DNA of 64,000 bases from Metridium senile (lineage: Eukaryota; Cnidaria; Anthozoa; Actiniaria; Metridiidae): NCBI GenBank assembly GCA_949775045.1, contig OX459108.1:6451961-6515960 (forward strand), written 5' to 3'. The translations under genes were made by a program, and so were the position numbers. Position 1 is the first letter of the stretch. Every line of letters begins with the position of its first letter. Of this stretch, positions 11,441 through 22,806 are shown in pieces. Below the pieces are notes generated by a model. It was not told where the DNA came from. It worked only from the letters and a program-made list of their open reading frames with translations, and made no database searches.

Positions 11441-13204
11441 AGTGTCTATAAATCTTAACCTGATGAGTCACGTGATACTGTAAATCAGTACCTAGAATGG
11501 CCACTAGAAAATTGTATACCATGTAATGTTTCTAAATGCAACTAGACCCAGGGTTTACTCGTGCCCTTTATCTGACTCTTATGGAGATCAATAGCTAGGG
11601 ACAGTTGAAAAATAGCTAGGGACAGTTGATCTTAGTTAGAGACAGATTATCAATGCAGGTATAGTGTTTTCAACACTTTTATTTCAGTTCGTATTACCTT
11701 TTTGCTGTTCTAGCTAGCAGTCTGAGTTCGGTTCAGACTATTGCAGCCATGCAGTCCTTTTTATGGATAGATTTTGTCACTGATTAGTCACTGTTTGTGA
11801 GTCAGGTATAATATACACACTGAGTAAGTTAATTGTTAATTTAATTTCAAGCAAATAATATACAGTCATATAGTTTTGGAAAATGAAATCATTGGAGATT
11901 TTAAATCACAAAAAGTTATTATTAGATAATGTAAATTAAGTTATTATACAACGCAACATGTATCCTCAGGATATATTTCAACTAAACATTTTATTATAAA
12001 TATGAACTGCCTCATGTATAAGTTTGTAACAAATAGCAAAACAAATGCAACATACCAAATAGACTGAAAATTTCAAGTAACTAATATTGAATAATGTGAA
12101 CACACAAATCTGATAAGTCTAATAGATTTTTATTTTGTGGGCATTATTTCTGTCTACCAATCAAAGATGCTCAGCAATTTACGAAAAAACTTCGTGACAT
12201 CTTCAGACTTTCCGAGGTACAACTTCTGACATGGAAACCAAAAAAACGCGTACTTTGCATTTTATGACTCGTGCCGGCCATAGGCCTAGGCACGAGTAAT
12301 GAGCTACGTTAACTTTACATAGTAAAGACAGCTATAGTCACACTCCGATAGACAACAGTAAGTAGGTAAATTCGCTGAAAATATTAGGTATCGCGTTTCA
12401 GAGGAGGTTCAGCAAACACATGTGCAATTTGTTAATTAGAAGCCAACAGGTGTTTAAAGTTTCAATTTATCTATAATTAATATACAAAATTAAGCAAATG
12501 TTCCCACTGGGACATATGAAATACCTAAAATGAAGCCAGCTGTTCGTACTAGTCTCAAAATACGCGTTTTTTATACTTTGCAAAAGCCCAAAGAATAATA
12601 ATCAACTGAAATAGCTAGGTATTTGTGAAATAAATGTACGACGTTTGAAGTCTCCATGACTTGATCATAAGGAATAAGTGAAACCTATAGTAGAAGAGTT
12701 AGTTAACGTTAAACATACGTCTGAATTTACATAAGAATGTAATAGATCTATACTAAAACATTTGCACACTGAGTCCGACTATGTGTCTAAAGATTGTAGA
12801 AAATTGTCTAATTTATGAAATGCTATTCATTCGAGAACAAATATCATAACTAATTTTAGACGTAAATACAGAGCCAACTGTATAAAGTTTGAATTCCAAA
12901 TTTTCTCAAAATTTCCTAGCTATTCAGCATGAGTCATTTGGAATTCCTAGAAGTTCTGAAAGATTCCAAAGCTTGTTGTTGATATTCCAAGTTATTCCCC
13001 AAAATCCCAATGAGCTCCCTTACATCTTTGGGAATTATTTGGAATTCCTTGGAATTCCTACACACTCATATAACCCACTTTCAAAACGTGCATTGTGCGC
13101 ATCGCAAGTTTCATAAAAGAAATCCCACACGTTGTAGTGATTGCTTGTGATATAGGGGACCTCTTGAATCCCAGATTGTAATCGCTCTGGTTTCTCTACG
13201 TTTA
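11441..13204. other. Gene-free stretch
   Basis: No gene was recognised. It includes an imperfect hairpin at about 12268-12296 (ACTCGTGCC...GGCACGAGT) and a segment rich in GGAATTCC (about 12890-13060). A stretch at about 12490-12560 is related to the repeats at 24087-24405. Confidence 0.5.
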
Positions 13205-14540
13205 CTTATATATCTTTCGCCTTTTAGATAACTCTGCCCGTACTAATTGGTCAACAGCGTGCGAAAAGTTCGACAAAGTCTTAAACATATGGAAACACCG
13301 ACTGCTAACCCTACAAGGCAAGGCTGTCGTTATCAACGCCCTAGCTGCGGCAAAATTGTGGTACGTAGCGAAAATTTTTCCACCACCAAAGGACATCCTT
13401 GAGAAGCTTGAAATATTGAAATGGAAGTTTGTGTGGCCTCGCGGACCAGATCTAGTCCGACGGGAATCCTGTGTACAACACTGGAAATACGGCGGTTTTG
13501 GCGCGGTGGACATAGATCACAAATGTCAATCACTACTTATGTCATGGCTATGGCAACTGATCGACGGCAAAGACCGACTATGTAATTTGTTTACCCTTTA
13601 CTACATTGGTAGACAGCTTGGCTTTAATGACAATTTACGTCCTAATGTCAACCTGCCCAACGCGTTTTACAGATTTGTATTGTTGACCTACAGAATTAGA
13701 AACTTCCAGTCTCTGAAGGTACAGAAACATCGCTGCAAAGATCTATATCCTGTGGCAGTTAAGACCTGGACTTGTCCAGTAAGACCCAAATGTGTAGACG
13801 GGAGCATAAACTGGCCTTTAATATGGCAACTGTGCCATAGTAAGCTTACAGATCCAATCATACGGGACTTTAACTGGCGTATAATACAACGTATTACCCC
13901 TGTTAATGTCCGCCTCCACACGTGGGGTTTGCACGTGCCTATCAACTGTCAACGATGCAACGCATCGACAGAAACCATTGAACACGCTCTGTTTGAATGT
14001 AGAGCTCTGAAAGAACTCTGGTCAGCCGTCAAATCACTTTTGTACAAGATCAGCGGAGCAAGAATTCCTATCTCTTCTCGCACTGTTCTACTGGGCGATT
14101 TAGCTTCCCCTGAATCTCCAGTTTACCACCTATGTAAATACGTAATCGACGTAGGAAAATTCACTGCATGGAAACACCGAGTTAGCGCAGCCTTTGACAA
14201 GAACAGAGACATAAACCCATTAGGGTTTTTCAAAGGATATATTAGTCTTCGGCTCAAATGTGAATGGTTAAAAAAAGACCTAGAAGACAAATTCACAGCC
14301 ACATGGTGTATAAACAACGCCATTGCGTCGGTTCACAACAACCGTCTAGTCATTGAATTGTAAACAACTAAAAAGTAACTAACAGTACAAACCATCGTTT
14401 GTTGAACACTCGGTACACTAATAGGCGTACAACTTCGTTATAATATAGACCTAAATTAATCCAACTTGTACATATATATTTGAAGGATTATGAATAAAGT
14501 CACCCTTCGGGGTTCATTTACAAAAATAAAAAAAAAATGT
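13205..14540 (+). mobile_element. 5'-truncated LINE (Tx1/L1-like)
   Basis: A coding fragment of the ORF2 C-terminus is followed by about 170 bp of 3' UTR and an A-rich tail (about 14520-14537). The 5' end is abrupt, as expected for a dead-on-arrival insertion made by target-primed reverse transcription. It belongs to a different subfamily from the minus-strand LINE next to it. Confidence 0.8.
13223..14363 (+). pseudogene. LINE ORF2 C-terminal fragment (post-RT region and zinc knuckle)
   Basis: The open frame runs uninterrupted to the TAA at 14363. It encodes the region after the reverse transcriptase palm, with LQGKAVVINALAAAKLWYVA, then WKYGGFGAVD. Near the C-terminus there is a zf-RVT-type motif (CQRCNAS...EHALFEC). 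Endonuclease and RT catalytic parts are missing. An internal ATG at 13356 is only the first methionine, not a genuine start. The lack of stops suggests a fairly recent insertion. Confidence 0.8.
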
Positions 14541-14913
14541 TACTAAAGATATCCGTGTAGAGGAACATTACCATGAGTATGCAATATTTTTTTACATACC
14601 ACGCCCTGGTCCTTCTAGTGGCGGGACAGTTCACTCAAAGAATAATAAAATGATGAGGGGTGTGAACATTTGGGGAAGATATTCTTTATCACTCAAATGT
14701 TTTTTTTCTTTTTTTTTTCATTTCAAATACTTTTATTACAAACACATATACTTTTTACAAGATTTAATTATTTACAATTAATGAGTAACACACTAGGTGT
14801 GTTACACTAGATTTTTTTTTTATTATTATTTACAAATATTATTACAAATGTCAACATAAAAAAAAAGAAAACAAAATTACAATAAATCAATAACATGGCT
14901 TAGTCTGATATGA

Positions 14914-17900
14914 TTAATTAATTTGAATTGCTGTTATTAGTTTTTCCCATTTTTTATTATGGCTATCTATTTTATATTTATTTGCAGCCACTCTTCGTTC
15001 TATTTTTTCATATTGTTTTAATAAGTTTTTAAAACAATCTAAAAACGGTGGTTTTTGTTTTTCTCTTTGTTTGTAAATTGAATATTTATATAATAATATG
15101 ATAAAGTTGTCAGTTATATCATCTACTCCCAATATTATATTCTCTTTATTTGAGCTTGGTAGTGCAATATCATATTGTTCAAGCCAAGAACGTATTCCAA
15201 ACTATTTTTTTGCTTCGATGCATTCCACAATTAGATGGTCTATTGTTTCTAGATTCGTATGGCAAAGAGAACAAGTAGGATCTTCACTTATTTTAAAACG
15301 GTGTAAGTCTCGATTTAAATAGAGGATATTGTTGAGTATCTTGTATTGGAACATTCTAAGATATGAGTCTATAGTAGTTGTATATATTCTTCTATAGATT
15401 TTAACCCAATCGAATTGTCCATTAGTATTAATAATTCGCTTTTTTATATTCTTTTGCGATGTAGGGATTTTGAATTTATCCTGTACAATATCATCATATA
15501 TTTGTTTGGTTGTAACTTTGTCAATTTTTATTGTTTTCTGTCCAAATTTAAGGTGAATGTTTTCACTTAGATTTTGTTGTATTTCCGAATTATGAAGCTT
15601 AATAGTATTTTTCCATTCTTTTGGAATAGCATGTATTATCCCAGCCCATCTAAGGTACTCGCTATCTTCTAAACCTTTACTTTTGACATGTTCCCATACA
15701 AAATTTCCTCTTTTGTCACACAGATCACCAATTTTGTTGATGTTTTTTAACGAAAATTTGTTGTAAAACACTGATTTGTTACCAATTAGAATATACTTAT
15801 TGTTCCAAATAGGTAGGTTAAGTATTGTTTTTATTTCATGTATGTCAGGTTGAATACAAGCGAAACTTGCCCATGCTAGTAGGTTTTGTCTATACAAATA
15901 TGGGATGTTTTTTGGTATACGTTCTGGATTAACGTTTATGCCTATTTGTTCAAATCCGCCAATTGACTCTATAAAAGAAGAACAAATGAGTGCAAACATT
16001 TTGTTTTCTTTATAAGATTTTTTTAAATTTATTATCCATTTGATTTTATTTGCTTTTAAAGTAATCGAAAAATCCGGAAGTTTTAAACCCCCTTTTAGGT
16101 AATCACCTATAAGTGTATCATGTTTAATCTTTGGTTTTCTTCCATTCCAAATGAAGTCTTTTATAGTATTCTCTATCATATTAATAATTTCTTTAGTAAG
16201 GTGTTTTCGAAAAAATATAATAAAGTTTTGGCAGGGCGAGAGTCCGCAGCACTTGTATTTTTCCGAAAAGTGTTAAGCTTCTGGATTTCCAAAGGGAAAG
16301 AACTGTTTTAAAATTGGCAACCACTCTATCAATATTATTCAAATCACAGAGCTTCTTCTTGTATGAGAAGAAAATGCCTAGTATTTTGATACCATTTTCC
16401 TCAAAATCAATGTATTTAATTCCCGTCTTTTTCATATTGCCATCTTCATTTTTTTTCCCCAACAACCCTACTTCTGATTTCCTTAAATTTATTTTAAGGG
16501 ATGACAGTTTATGAAATGTATCCAAGTTTTTCAATACACTTTGAAATGACTTTACGTCTTGTAAAAAGAAAGTGGTGTCGTCTGCAAATATTTTTAATTT
16601 TAGCTCATTAGTTTTTGTTTGATAGCCTTTAATTTCTTCGGATTGTCTCATCCTTGTTGCCATAATTTCAATCACTAATATGAATAAGTATGGAGATATG
16701 GGATCACCTTGTTTTGTACCCCGTCCTACTTTGAATAAATCTGTCGCTAAGCCGTTATTTATGATACAGCTCATATTATCCTTAAGAAGAAGTCGTATCC
16801 ATTTTATAAAAATATCTCCGAAATTAAAATGCTTTAAGACGGCAAATATGAAGTTTTGCTTTATAGAGTCAAATGCCTTTTCAAAGTCCGCTGCAAAAAG
16901 TAAAATAGGTTTTTCATTTAATTTTGCTTGATCCATAATGCTTTGTATAATTAATAACGGTTCTTCAATTGTTCTTCCTTTAACAAAACCGGATTGATTT
17001 TGGTGAATTAAATACGGAAGAATCTTGCCTAATCGATTACTCATGATTCTACTGCATACTTTAATATCGACATTAATAAGGCTTATCGGACGCCAATTTT
17101 CCAGATATCTGTTATCTTTACCCTGCTTTTCTAAAAGGGTAATGATAATCTGTTTTTGAGAATTCGTAAGAATTCCATTCGCTAAATTTGTATTTAAACA
17201 GTTAACTAGATCGTCTTTCAGTTCCGTCCAAAAACGGAGATAAAATTCCTTTGATAAACCATCATTACCTGGAGTATTTGAATTTCCCATTTGATTTAGA
17301 GCTTCAAAACATTCTTTGACAGTAACGATATGGTCACAGACTTTTTTATCTGATTCTGTTACTTTCGGCACCGGGTAACTTTTTAAGAATTCAAAACATT
17401 CCTCTTCAGATTTATATGATTTTGACTTAAAAAAATTATTGAAGTGCTCTTTGATTGTTAACAAAATTAAGTTCTGATCAGTGATTTCATTGCCATTGTT
17501 ACTAATCAATTTCTTTATATGTGTCCTTGCCTTATTTCGTTTTTCCAGCGTTAAAAAATATTTGTTACTCTTTTCTCCTAGCTCATACCATGTGACTTTT
17601 GATCTCATTATAATGCCCTCCGTTATATAATTACTCCGTTCTTCAAGTTCTTTCATTAGTTGGTCGTGTTTATTTAACAACTCGGCATTTTCCTCCCAAC
17701 CGATGTGCTTTTCAATTTTTATAATCTCAGCTTCAATGTCGGAATAATGTATTTTCCGTTTTTTTGCTAAACGTTTAGAAAAATAAATGGAAAATTTCCT
17801 GATTTCGTATTTAAGTAATTCCCATCTCAACTGAGAGTTTGTGAAATCGTTATCATTTAAAAAGATCTTAAATGTCTTAATTTTTTCTATAAGTTCCGTA

Positions 17901-18771
17901 ATGTATTCCTCGTTATCTAATAAAGAGTTATTAATTTTCCAAAAGGATGGACCTCTTTTTCCTTCTTTGAACGATTTAAGTTCTATAGTGATAGCTGAGT
18001 GATCCGTAGATGGGGCTGGTATAATTTCACACTTCTCGACAAAAGGTTGAAGTTCGTCAGACACTAGAAAATAATCAAGTCTACGCTGCAAAATTTGACC
18101 CGGCTTACTTTTTTTACCTTGGCCCGCACCCCTCCAAGTATATCTCTTCACACTCTGGTTACGTAGCCTCCAAATATCACATAGATCGTATTCTTGCATG
18201 ATAGCTTCTAATGTTTCCGTTGATTTAACTTTTTTGACCGGGTTTCCACCGTGTGCTTCTAATTAATTCGATGTCAAAACATAAATTAAAATCACCTCCC
18301 CATATAATGTACGTTTCGATTGGAATGTTCATCGAGTTAACTTTGAGAATAATCTCATTCATTATTAATACTTGATCTTTTTCTACGTTTGGCAGATATA
18401 TATGTGTTTATTAAAAGAAAATTGCTACTTTGAACCTCAGCAAGTACTATAACATATCGACCATAATCATGGACTAGTTCTTCTTTAATTGCGTAATTAA
18501 AATCACTTCCGAAAATAATAGCTGTTCCTTTACTATTTGTTTCCCCGTGGGACATAATCAACTTTCCTCTTGTTCTCTTTGACCATTGATATTCTACATC
18601 CGTTTGACTATGTGTTTCTTGTAAGAATGTGATTCCATTGTTACTACCGTGTTTAATTAGCCAATTGTTGATTTTTCTACTCTTTTTGTATTCCCTTAGG
18701 CCACGGACATTTAAGGATATAATAGGAAACTGGAAATCATCCATTATCATTTGAGAATAAGGCATTATCAT
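14914..18771 (-). pseudogene. LINE ORF2 (endonuclease-reverse transcriptase), frameshifted
   Basis: Four pieces in sequence: 18771-18355 (APE-type endonuclease N-terminus, SLNVRGL and FLQETHSQ), 18199-16193 (endonuclease end with STDHSAI, then the reverse transcriptase with GRTIEEPLL, FADFEKAFDS-type and FADD catalytic motifs), 16179-15202 (post-RT region and zinc motif CSLC...H...C) and 15132-14914 (C-terminal tail). Breaks occur near 18395 within an AT-rich run, near 16190, and near 15205 in an A-run. Each looks like a 1-2-bp indel, because the protein reads on in another frame. The piece between 18395 and 18199 is also readable in a third frame. Confidence 0.85.
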
Positions 18772-19050
18772 ATTTTACATACTTAACTAAGCCATGATCA
18801 ACAAGTAGGACAAAAATCTTATGAACTAAATTCAAACGAATAAAATACAAAAAAGTTAAAGAAAAGTTATTTGTTGAATGTAAGAGCATTTTTATAGCCT
18901 AGGCAGACTTCCTGCTCTCCGCTTTTATACAATTACGATCTTAATTTATAATAGTATTGAATGGTAGATAAAGTTCTTATGTCAGTATATGAATAAATTT
19001 TTAACTTGATTGTTCCTGTAACTTAGTTAAGTTTAGAGATCCATATCAGT

Positions 19051-19800
19051 TTAAATTATAAGTTCCTCACCTACTTGCCATTCCTTGCCCCTGACGAATA
19101 ATTTGTCCGGCATTGATTTGCTAAAGGTCGCCTTGATTTTGTTTTGTTTAGCCTTCTTCAGGATTGGCATTAGTTTTCTGCGTCTTTCCACTAACTCGGG
19201 AGGGAGATCAGTGAACATTCCATATTCCGTTCCTTTCAGTTTTTTTCCTCTCGAGAGAATTTTTTCCACATCTTTATATCTTAAGAACCTTGCCAATATT
19301 GCTCTCGGCTTCGAACCTTTGGGCTTGCCACATCTGTGGACTCTTTGTATCTCTAAATCGTCATCGAAGATCTCTAGTTCGTCCTGGAGGAACGCTCTAA
19401 GCTTTTCTTCGACGTCTTCCCCTTCTTCTTCTGTAATATTGAGAAATCTTACATTCTCACGCATTGAGTATGCTTTTAAGTAGATATTTTTGGTTTCTAA
19501 TTCCTCCATTCGTTGCTCATAGTTCTTAATTTGCTTCGTCACTTCATCTAACTTAGCACTGGTTCCCTTGAGATGATCACTGACACTTGCATCCATAAAC
19601 TCTTTTGATTCTTTCAGATCTTCGATGTCCTTTAAGGCCATTTGCTGTATTCCCTCTACCTTTGACAGTCTTCCCTCAAGGATACTTATTGACGTTTCTA
19701 TTCGTTTAACTGTTTCGTTAACCGTGTCAATTTTGGAAACCTTTTTAAGGATTTCATCCAACTTATCTTTGAATTCGCCCGCCATGTTGGGTGTAGTCAA
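19051..19800 (-). CDS. LINE ORF1 protein (L1 ORF1p-like, coiled coil plus RRM)
   Basis: About 249 residues, open to the stop at 19051. The first about 105 residues are a heptad-rich coiled coil (trimerisation in L1 ORF1p). A segment beginning RENVRFLNI corresponds to the RRM-like domain, and the C-terminal part carries the basic RxxxLMPILKKAK stretch seen in L1 ORF1p C-terminal domains. This protein binds the LINE RNA as chaperone. The first in-frame ATG is at 19785; the open frame extends upstream without an ATG to about 19905, encoding a Ser/Lys-rich tail, so the original start may be mutated. Confidence 0.8.
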   Translation of the reverse strand: MTTPNMAGEFKDKLDEILKKVSKIDTVNETVKRIETSISILEGRLSKVEGIQQMALKDIEDLKESKEFMDASVSDHLKGTSAKLDEVTKQIKNYEQRMEELETKNIYLKAYSMRENVRFLNITEEEGEDVEEKLRAFLQDELEIFDDDLEIQRVHRCGKPKGSKPRAILARFLRYKDVEKILSRGKKLKGTEYGMFTDLPPELVERRRKLMPILKKAKQNKIKATFSKSMPDKLFVRGKEWQVGEELII

Positions 19801-19920
19801 CGGTTCGTCTTCTATTTTTTCTTCTTGATTTTTTGCTTTTTTGGCTTGAGGGGATTTTTCAGTAGATGAGGTCGAAGATCTATTGGATCTTGATCTTATT
19901 ATTTAGGTTTTTTTCAAAAA

Positions 19921-20631
19921 ATTCCGCCATTCAACACTACAAATTCTCAAATTAGACGGAGAGCTGATTTATGGTCCTTCACCTCGCCATAGCTCGAACC
20001 CAGTCCTAACACACCCACCCAAATGTTAATCTCTTTTCTATGCCAAGAAATTGCTCGTTACCCATACTCTTTGCAGTGGTAAATTAGGGAAATCACGCGG
20101 GTATCAAAATAGCTATAGTGAAACGACCGTAGAGCTCAGTTCTTCAAATAAAATAGAGGGCAAAATCTTTTCATAGACATAGCACAAGGTCTGAACGGTT
20201 TTTCGATTAAATCTCTTTGGAATACAGGTGTTTGCGTGCAAAGCATATAGAAAACTTGTCATTCTGCTTCAAAAGAATTCCCCAGTAGCTACTATTGTTA
20301 AACTAATCCAAAATACTGTGCCTGTTCTTTTCCAAGTATAGAAAAATATAATTTGAAATATGAAAAAACTGTGAGTACTCGAGTAACTAGTTCGTGAGCT
20401 GGTGATCAGGAGATGCCTAGATGTGTAGATCATGTAGCCTAGAAAGACTGATTGTTGCTTTATAATGTGGTTCTGGTTGAGATGGATATCTTCAAAGTCT
20501 TTTGTTCAGTTAAATCCAAACTATTTACTTGTCTCGTTTGTTTGATTTGAAATCATTGAACCATAGTTGTATATTTACCCGCTTGAAAAATATGAAAGGA
20601 ATAAATGTCATTATTTTTCCTATATTCTTAT
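19921..20631. other. Gene-free stretch between LINE and palindromic element
   Basis: No gene, RNA or repeat was recognised. On the minus strand its right end is the original 3' flank of the GPCR gene, before the transposon at 20642-22857 separated them. Confidence 0.5.
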
Positions 20632-21347
20632 TACATGTGTATGGTGGCCCATTGTCATCATAAGAAAAAAGGTTGTCAAATTTAAAACATAAATAAAAAT
20701 CATTAAAAAAAATAAGAAAATCAATGAAAAAATAAATAAAATATAAAAAATAAAAAAAATACTAATAACAAAATAAAAATACATAAAAAAAATAAAATAA
20801 TAAAAAAAAATTAAAAATTAAAAAAATAATAATAAATAAAAATAAATAAAAAAAATCAAATAATTTAAAAAAATTAAAAATAATAATAATAAAAAATAGA
20901 TTACTAATAATAAATAAATAAAATAAAATAAAATAAAATAATAATAAAAAATAAGTAAAATGAAAAATAATAAAAAAAATAATAATAAAATAATAAAAAA
21001 AAAATAAAAAAAAAAAATAAAAATTAAATTAAATAATATTAAAAAAAATTAAATTAACTAATATTTAAAAAAAAAAAAAAACCATTGCAAAACAAACGAA
21101 AAAAATAATAATGCAAAAAAAAAAAACATTTTGTTTTTATTTGCATTTTCAATGATGCTGGTGGGCCAAGCGCTGGCCCAGTGTTATCATTGTAAAACTG
21201 CAAATCAAAAATCAAATGTTTCGTTCGGCCCAGCTTTATCATAGCCAGCGATATCTACTGGCAGCGGTTGTGTTGTGTAAGTAATTCAAAATGGCGCTTG
21301 TATCTGTTCGCTGATCAACTCTGCGCTGATTCAAGAGGAGCTAGAAC

Positions 21348-21701
21348 ATGGCGACTAGCACTAACAACACAATAAGAAACTCGGACTGGGAGGGCGATGA
21401 AAAACTAAGACTAGACCTTGAATGCTATGTTTCTCAAAACTTAAAACGTAGTGAGATCCTTGATTTCGTTCGACGAGATTTCCCAGAATATGCTTGGAGT
21501 TTGCCTTCTCTAAGCAGGAGACTTGCATTCTTTGATATTGCTTATGTGGACTACCGAATTGATATTCAAGAAGTCGAAAGTGCTGTAAGGGAAGAAATGA
21601 AGGGGCCAGGACAGTTACTAGGATACCGTGCAATGCACAAAAAAATACGAGAACAACAAAATCTCAATGGTGTACGAAAAAGTAAACTTTTTGGACTCTA
21701 A
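21348..21701 (+). CDS. N-terminal fragment of an integrase-type transposon protein
   Basis: 117 residues with a clear ATG. The sequence has a helix-turn-helix-like segment (residues about 30-65) and then AVREEMKGPGQLLGYRAM at about residues 82-99. This resembles the region before the catalytic domain in eukaryotic 'integrase catalytic domain' transposon proteins. The DDE catalytic part is missing because the frame ends in a new tail. It lies partly in the left arm of the palindrome, and its first about 45 codons are repeated in inverted form in the right arm. It is probably a remnant; expression is unknown. The family call is from memory of the motif. Confidence 0.55.
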   Translation: MATSTNNTIRNSDWEGDEKLRLDLECYVSQNLKRSEILDFVRRDFPEYAWSLPSLSRRLAFFDIAYVDYRIDIQEVESAVREEMKGPGQLLGYRAMHKKIREQQNLNGVRKSKLFGL

Positions 21702-21970
21702 TGTAGTTATTCTAAGAATATAGTTCTTTATAATATGTTTATTGAGAAAAAAACAAGCAATAGATACGTTAATTACAAGTAGAGTCGTTTCGATACAAAT
21801 GACAATTTACAATCACCGCCGTAAATTATAACGAAAACTTCGTATTTTATCACAAAACTTCATAATTTTCCAGTAAATCATCATAACATGTTTTTATAGC
21901 TTGGTATTTTACGTTGCTTACTTTAAGATAGACATGTATCGAATCGACCTTGAAGGTGTATCGAAACGAC

Positions 21971-22183
21971 CTAAATAATCGTGTCTCGAAAACGACATGT
22001 ATCGAAACGACCGCAATTCGAATTTCCCAGAATATCCATGCTATTCGGGAAATCTCGTCGAACGAAATCAAGGATCTCACTACGTTTTAAGTTTTGAGAA
22101 GCATAGCATTCAAGGTCTAGTCTTAGTTTTTCATCGCCCTCCCAGTCTGAGTTTCTTATTGTGTTGTTAGTGCTAGTCGCCAT
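21971..22183 (-). pseudogene. Inverted second copy of the transposon gene 5' end
   Basis: The start codon and first about 45 codons repeat those at 21348 (identical except a Val/Ala change in the LECY motif region). After FVRRDFP the frame diverges. The two start codons face each other across the centre of the palindrome. Confidence 0.8.
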
Positions 22184-22806
22184 GTTCTAGCTCCTCTTGA
22201 ATCAGCGCAGAGTTGATCAGCGAACAGATACAAGCGCCATTTTGAATTGCTTACACAACACAACCGCTGCCAGTAGATATCGCTGGCTATGATAACGCTG
22301 GGCCGAACGAAACATTTGATTTTTGATTTGCAGTTTTACAATGATAACACTGGGCCAGCGCTTGGCCCACCAGCATCATTGAAAATGCAAATAAAAAACA
22401 AAATGTTTTTTTTTTTTGCATTATTATTTTTTTCGTTTGTTTTGCAATGGTTTTTTTTTTTAATATTAGTTAATTTAATTTTTTTTAATATTATTTAATT
22501 TAATTTTTATTTTTTTTATTTTATTTTTTTTTTATTATTGTTATTATTTATTTTTTATTATTTTTCATTTTACTTATTTTATTATTTTTTTTATTTTATT
22601 TTATTTATTTATTATTAGTAATCTATTTTTTATTATTATTATTTTTCATTTTTTTATTTATTTTTATTTATTATTATTTTTTTATTTTTTTTATTTTTTT
22701 ATTTTTTTTATGTATTTTTATTTGTTATTAGTATTTTTTTTATTTTTATTTTTTATATTTTATTTATTTTTTCATTGATTTTCTTATTTTTTTTAACGAT
22801 TTTTGT

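Larger units (their letters stand above)
14700..19920 (-). mobile_element. Near full-length L1/Tx1-like LINE
   Basis: On the minus strand the order is 5' UTR, ORF1 (about 19905-19051), a spacer, ORF2 (18771-14914, frameshifted), and a 3' UTR ending in AATAAAAG and an A-rich tail at 14701-14723. The total of about 5.2 kb is normal for this group. At least three frameshifts in ORF2 make it inactive. I did not find a convincing target-site duplication. Confidence 0.85.

Noticed and set aside
12889..13116. 75-codon frame near GGAATTCC-rich sequence
   Set aside because: Composed of short degenerate repeats; no domain or splice support.
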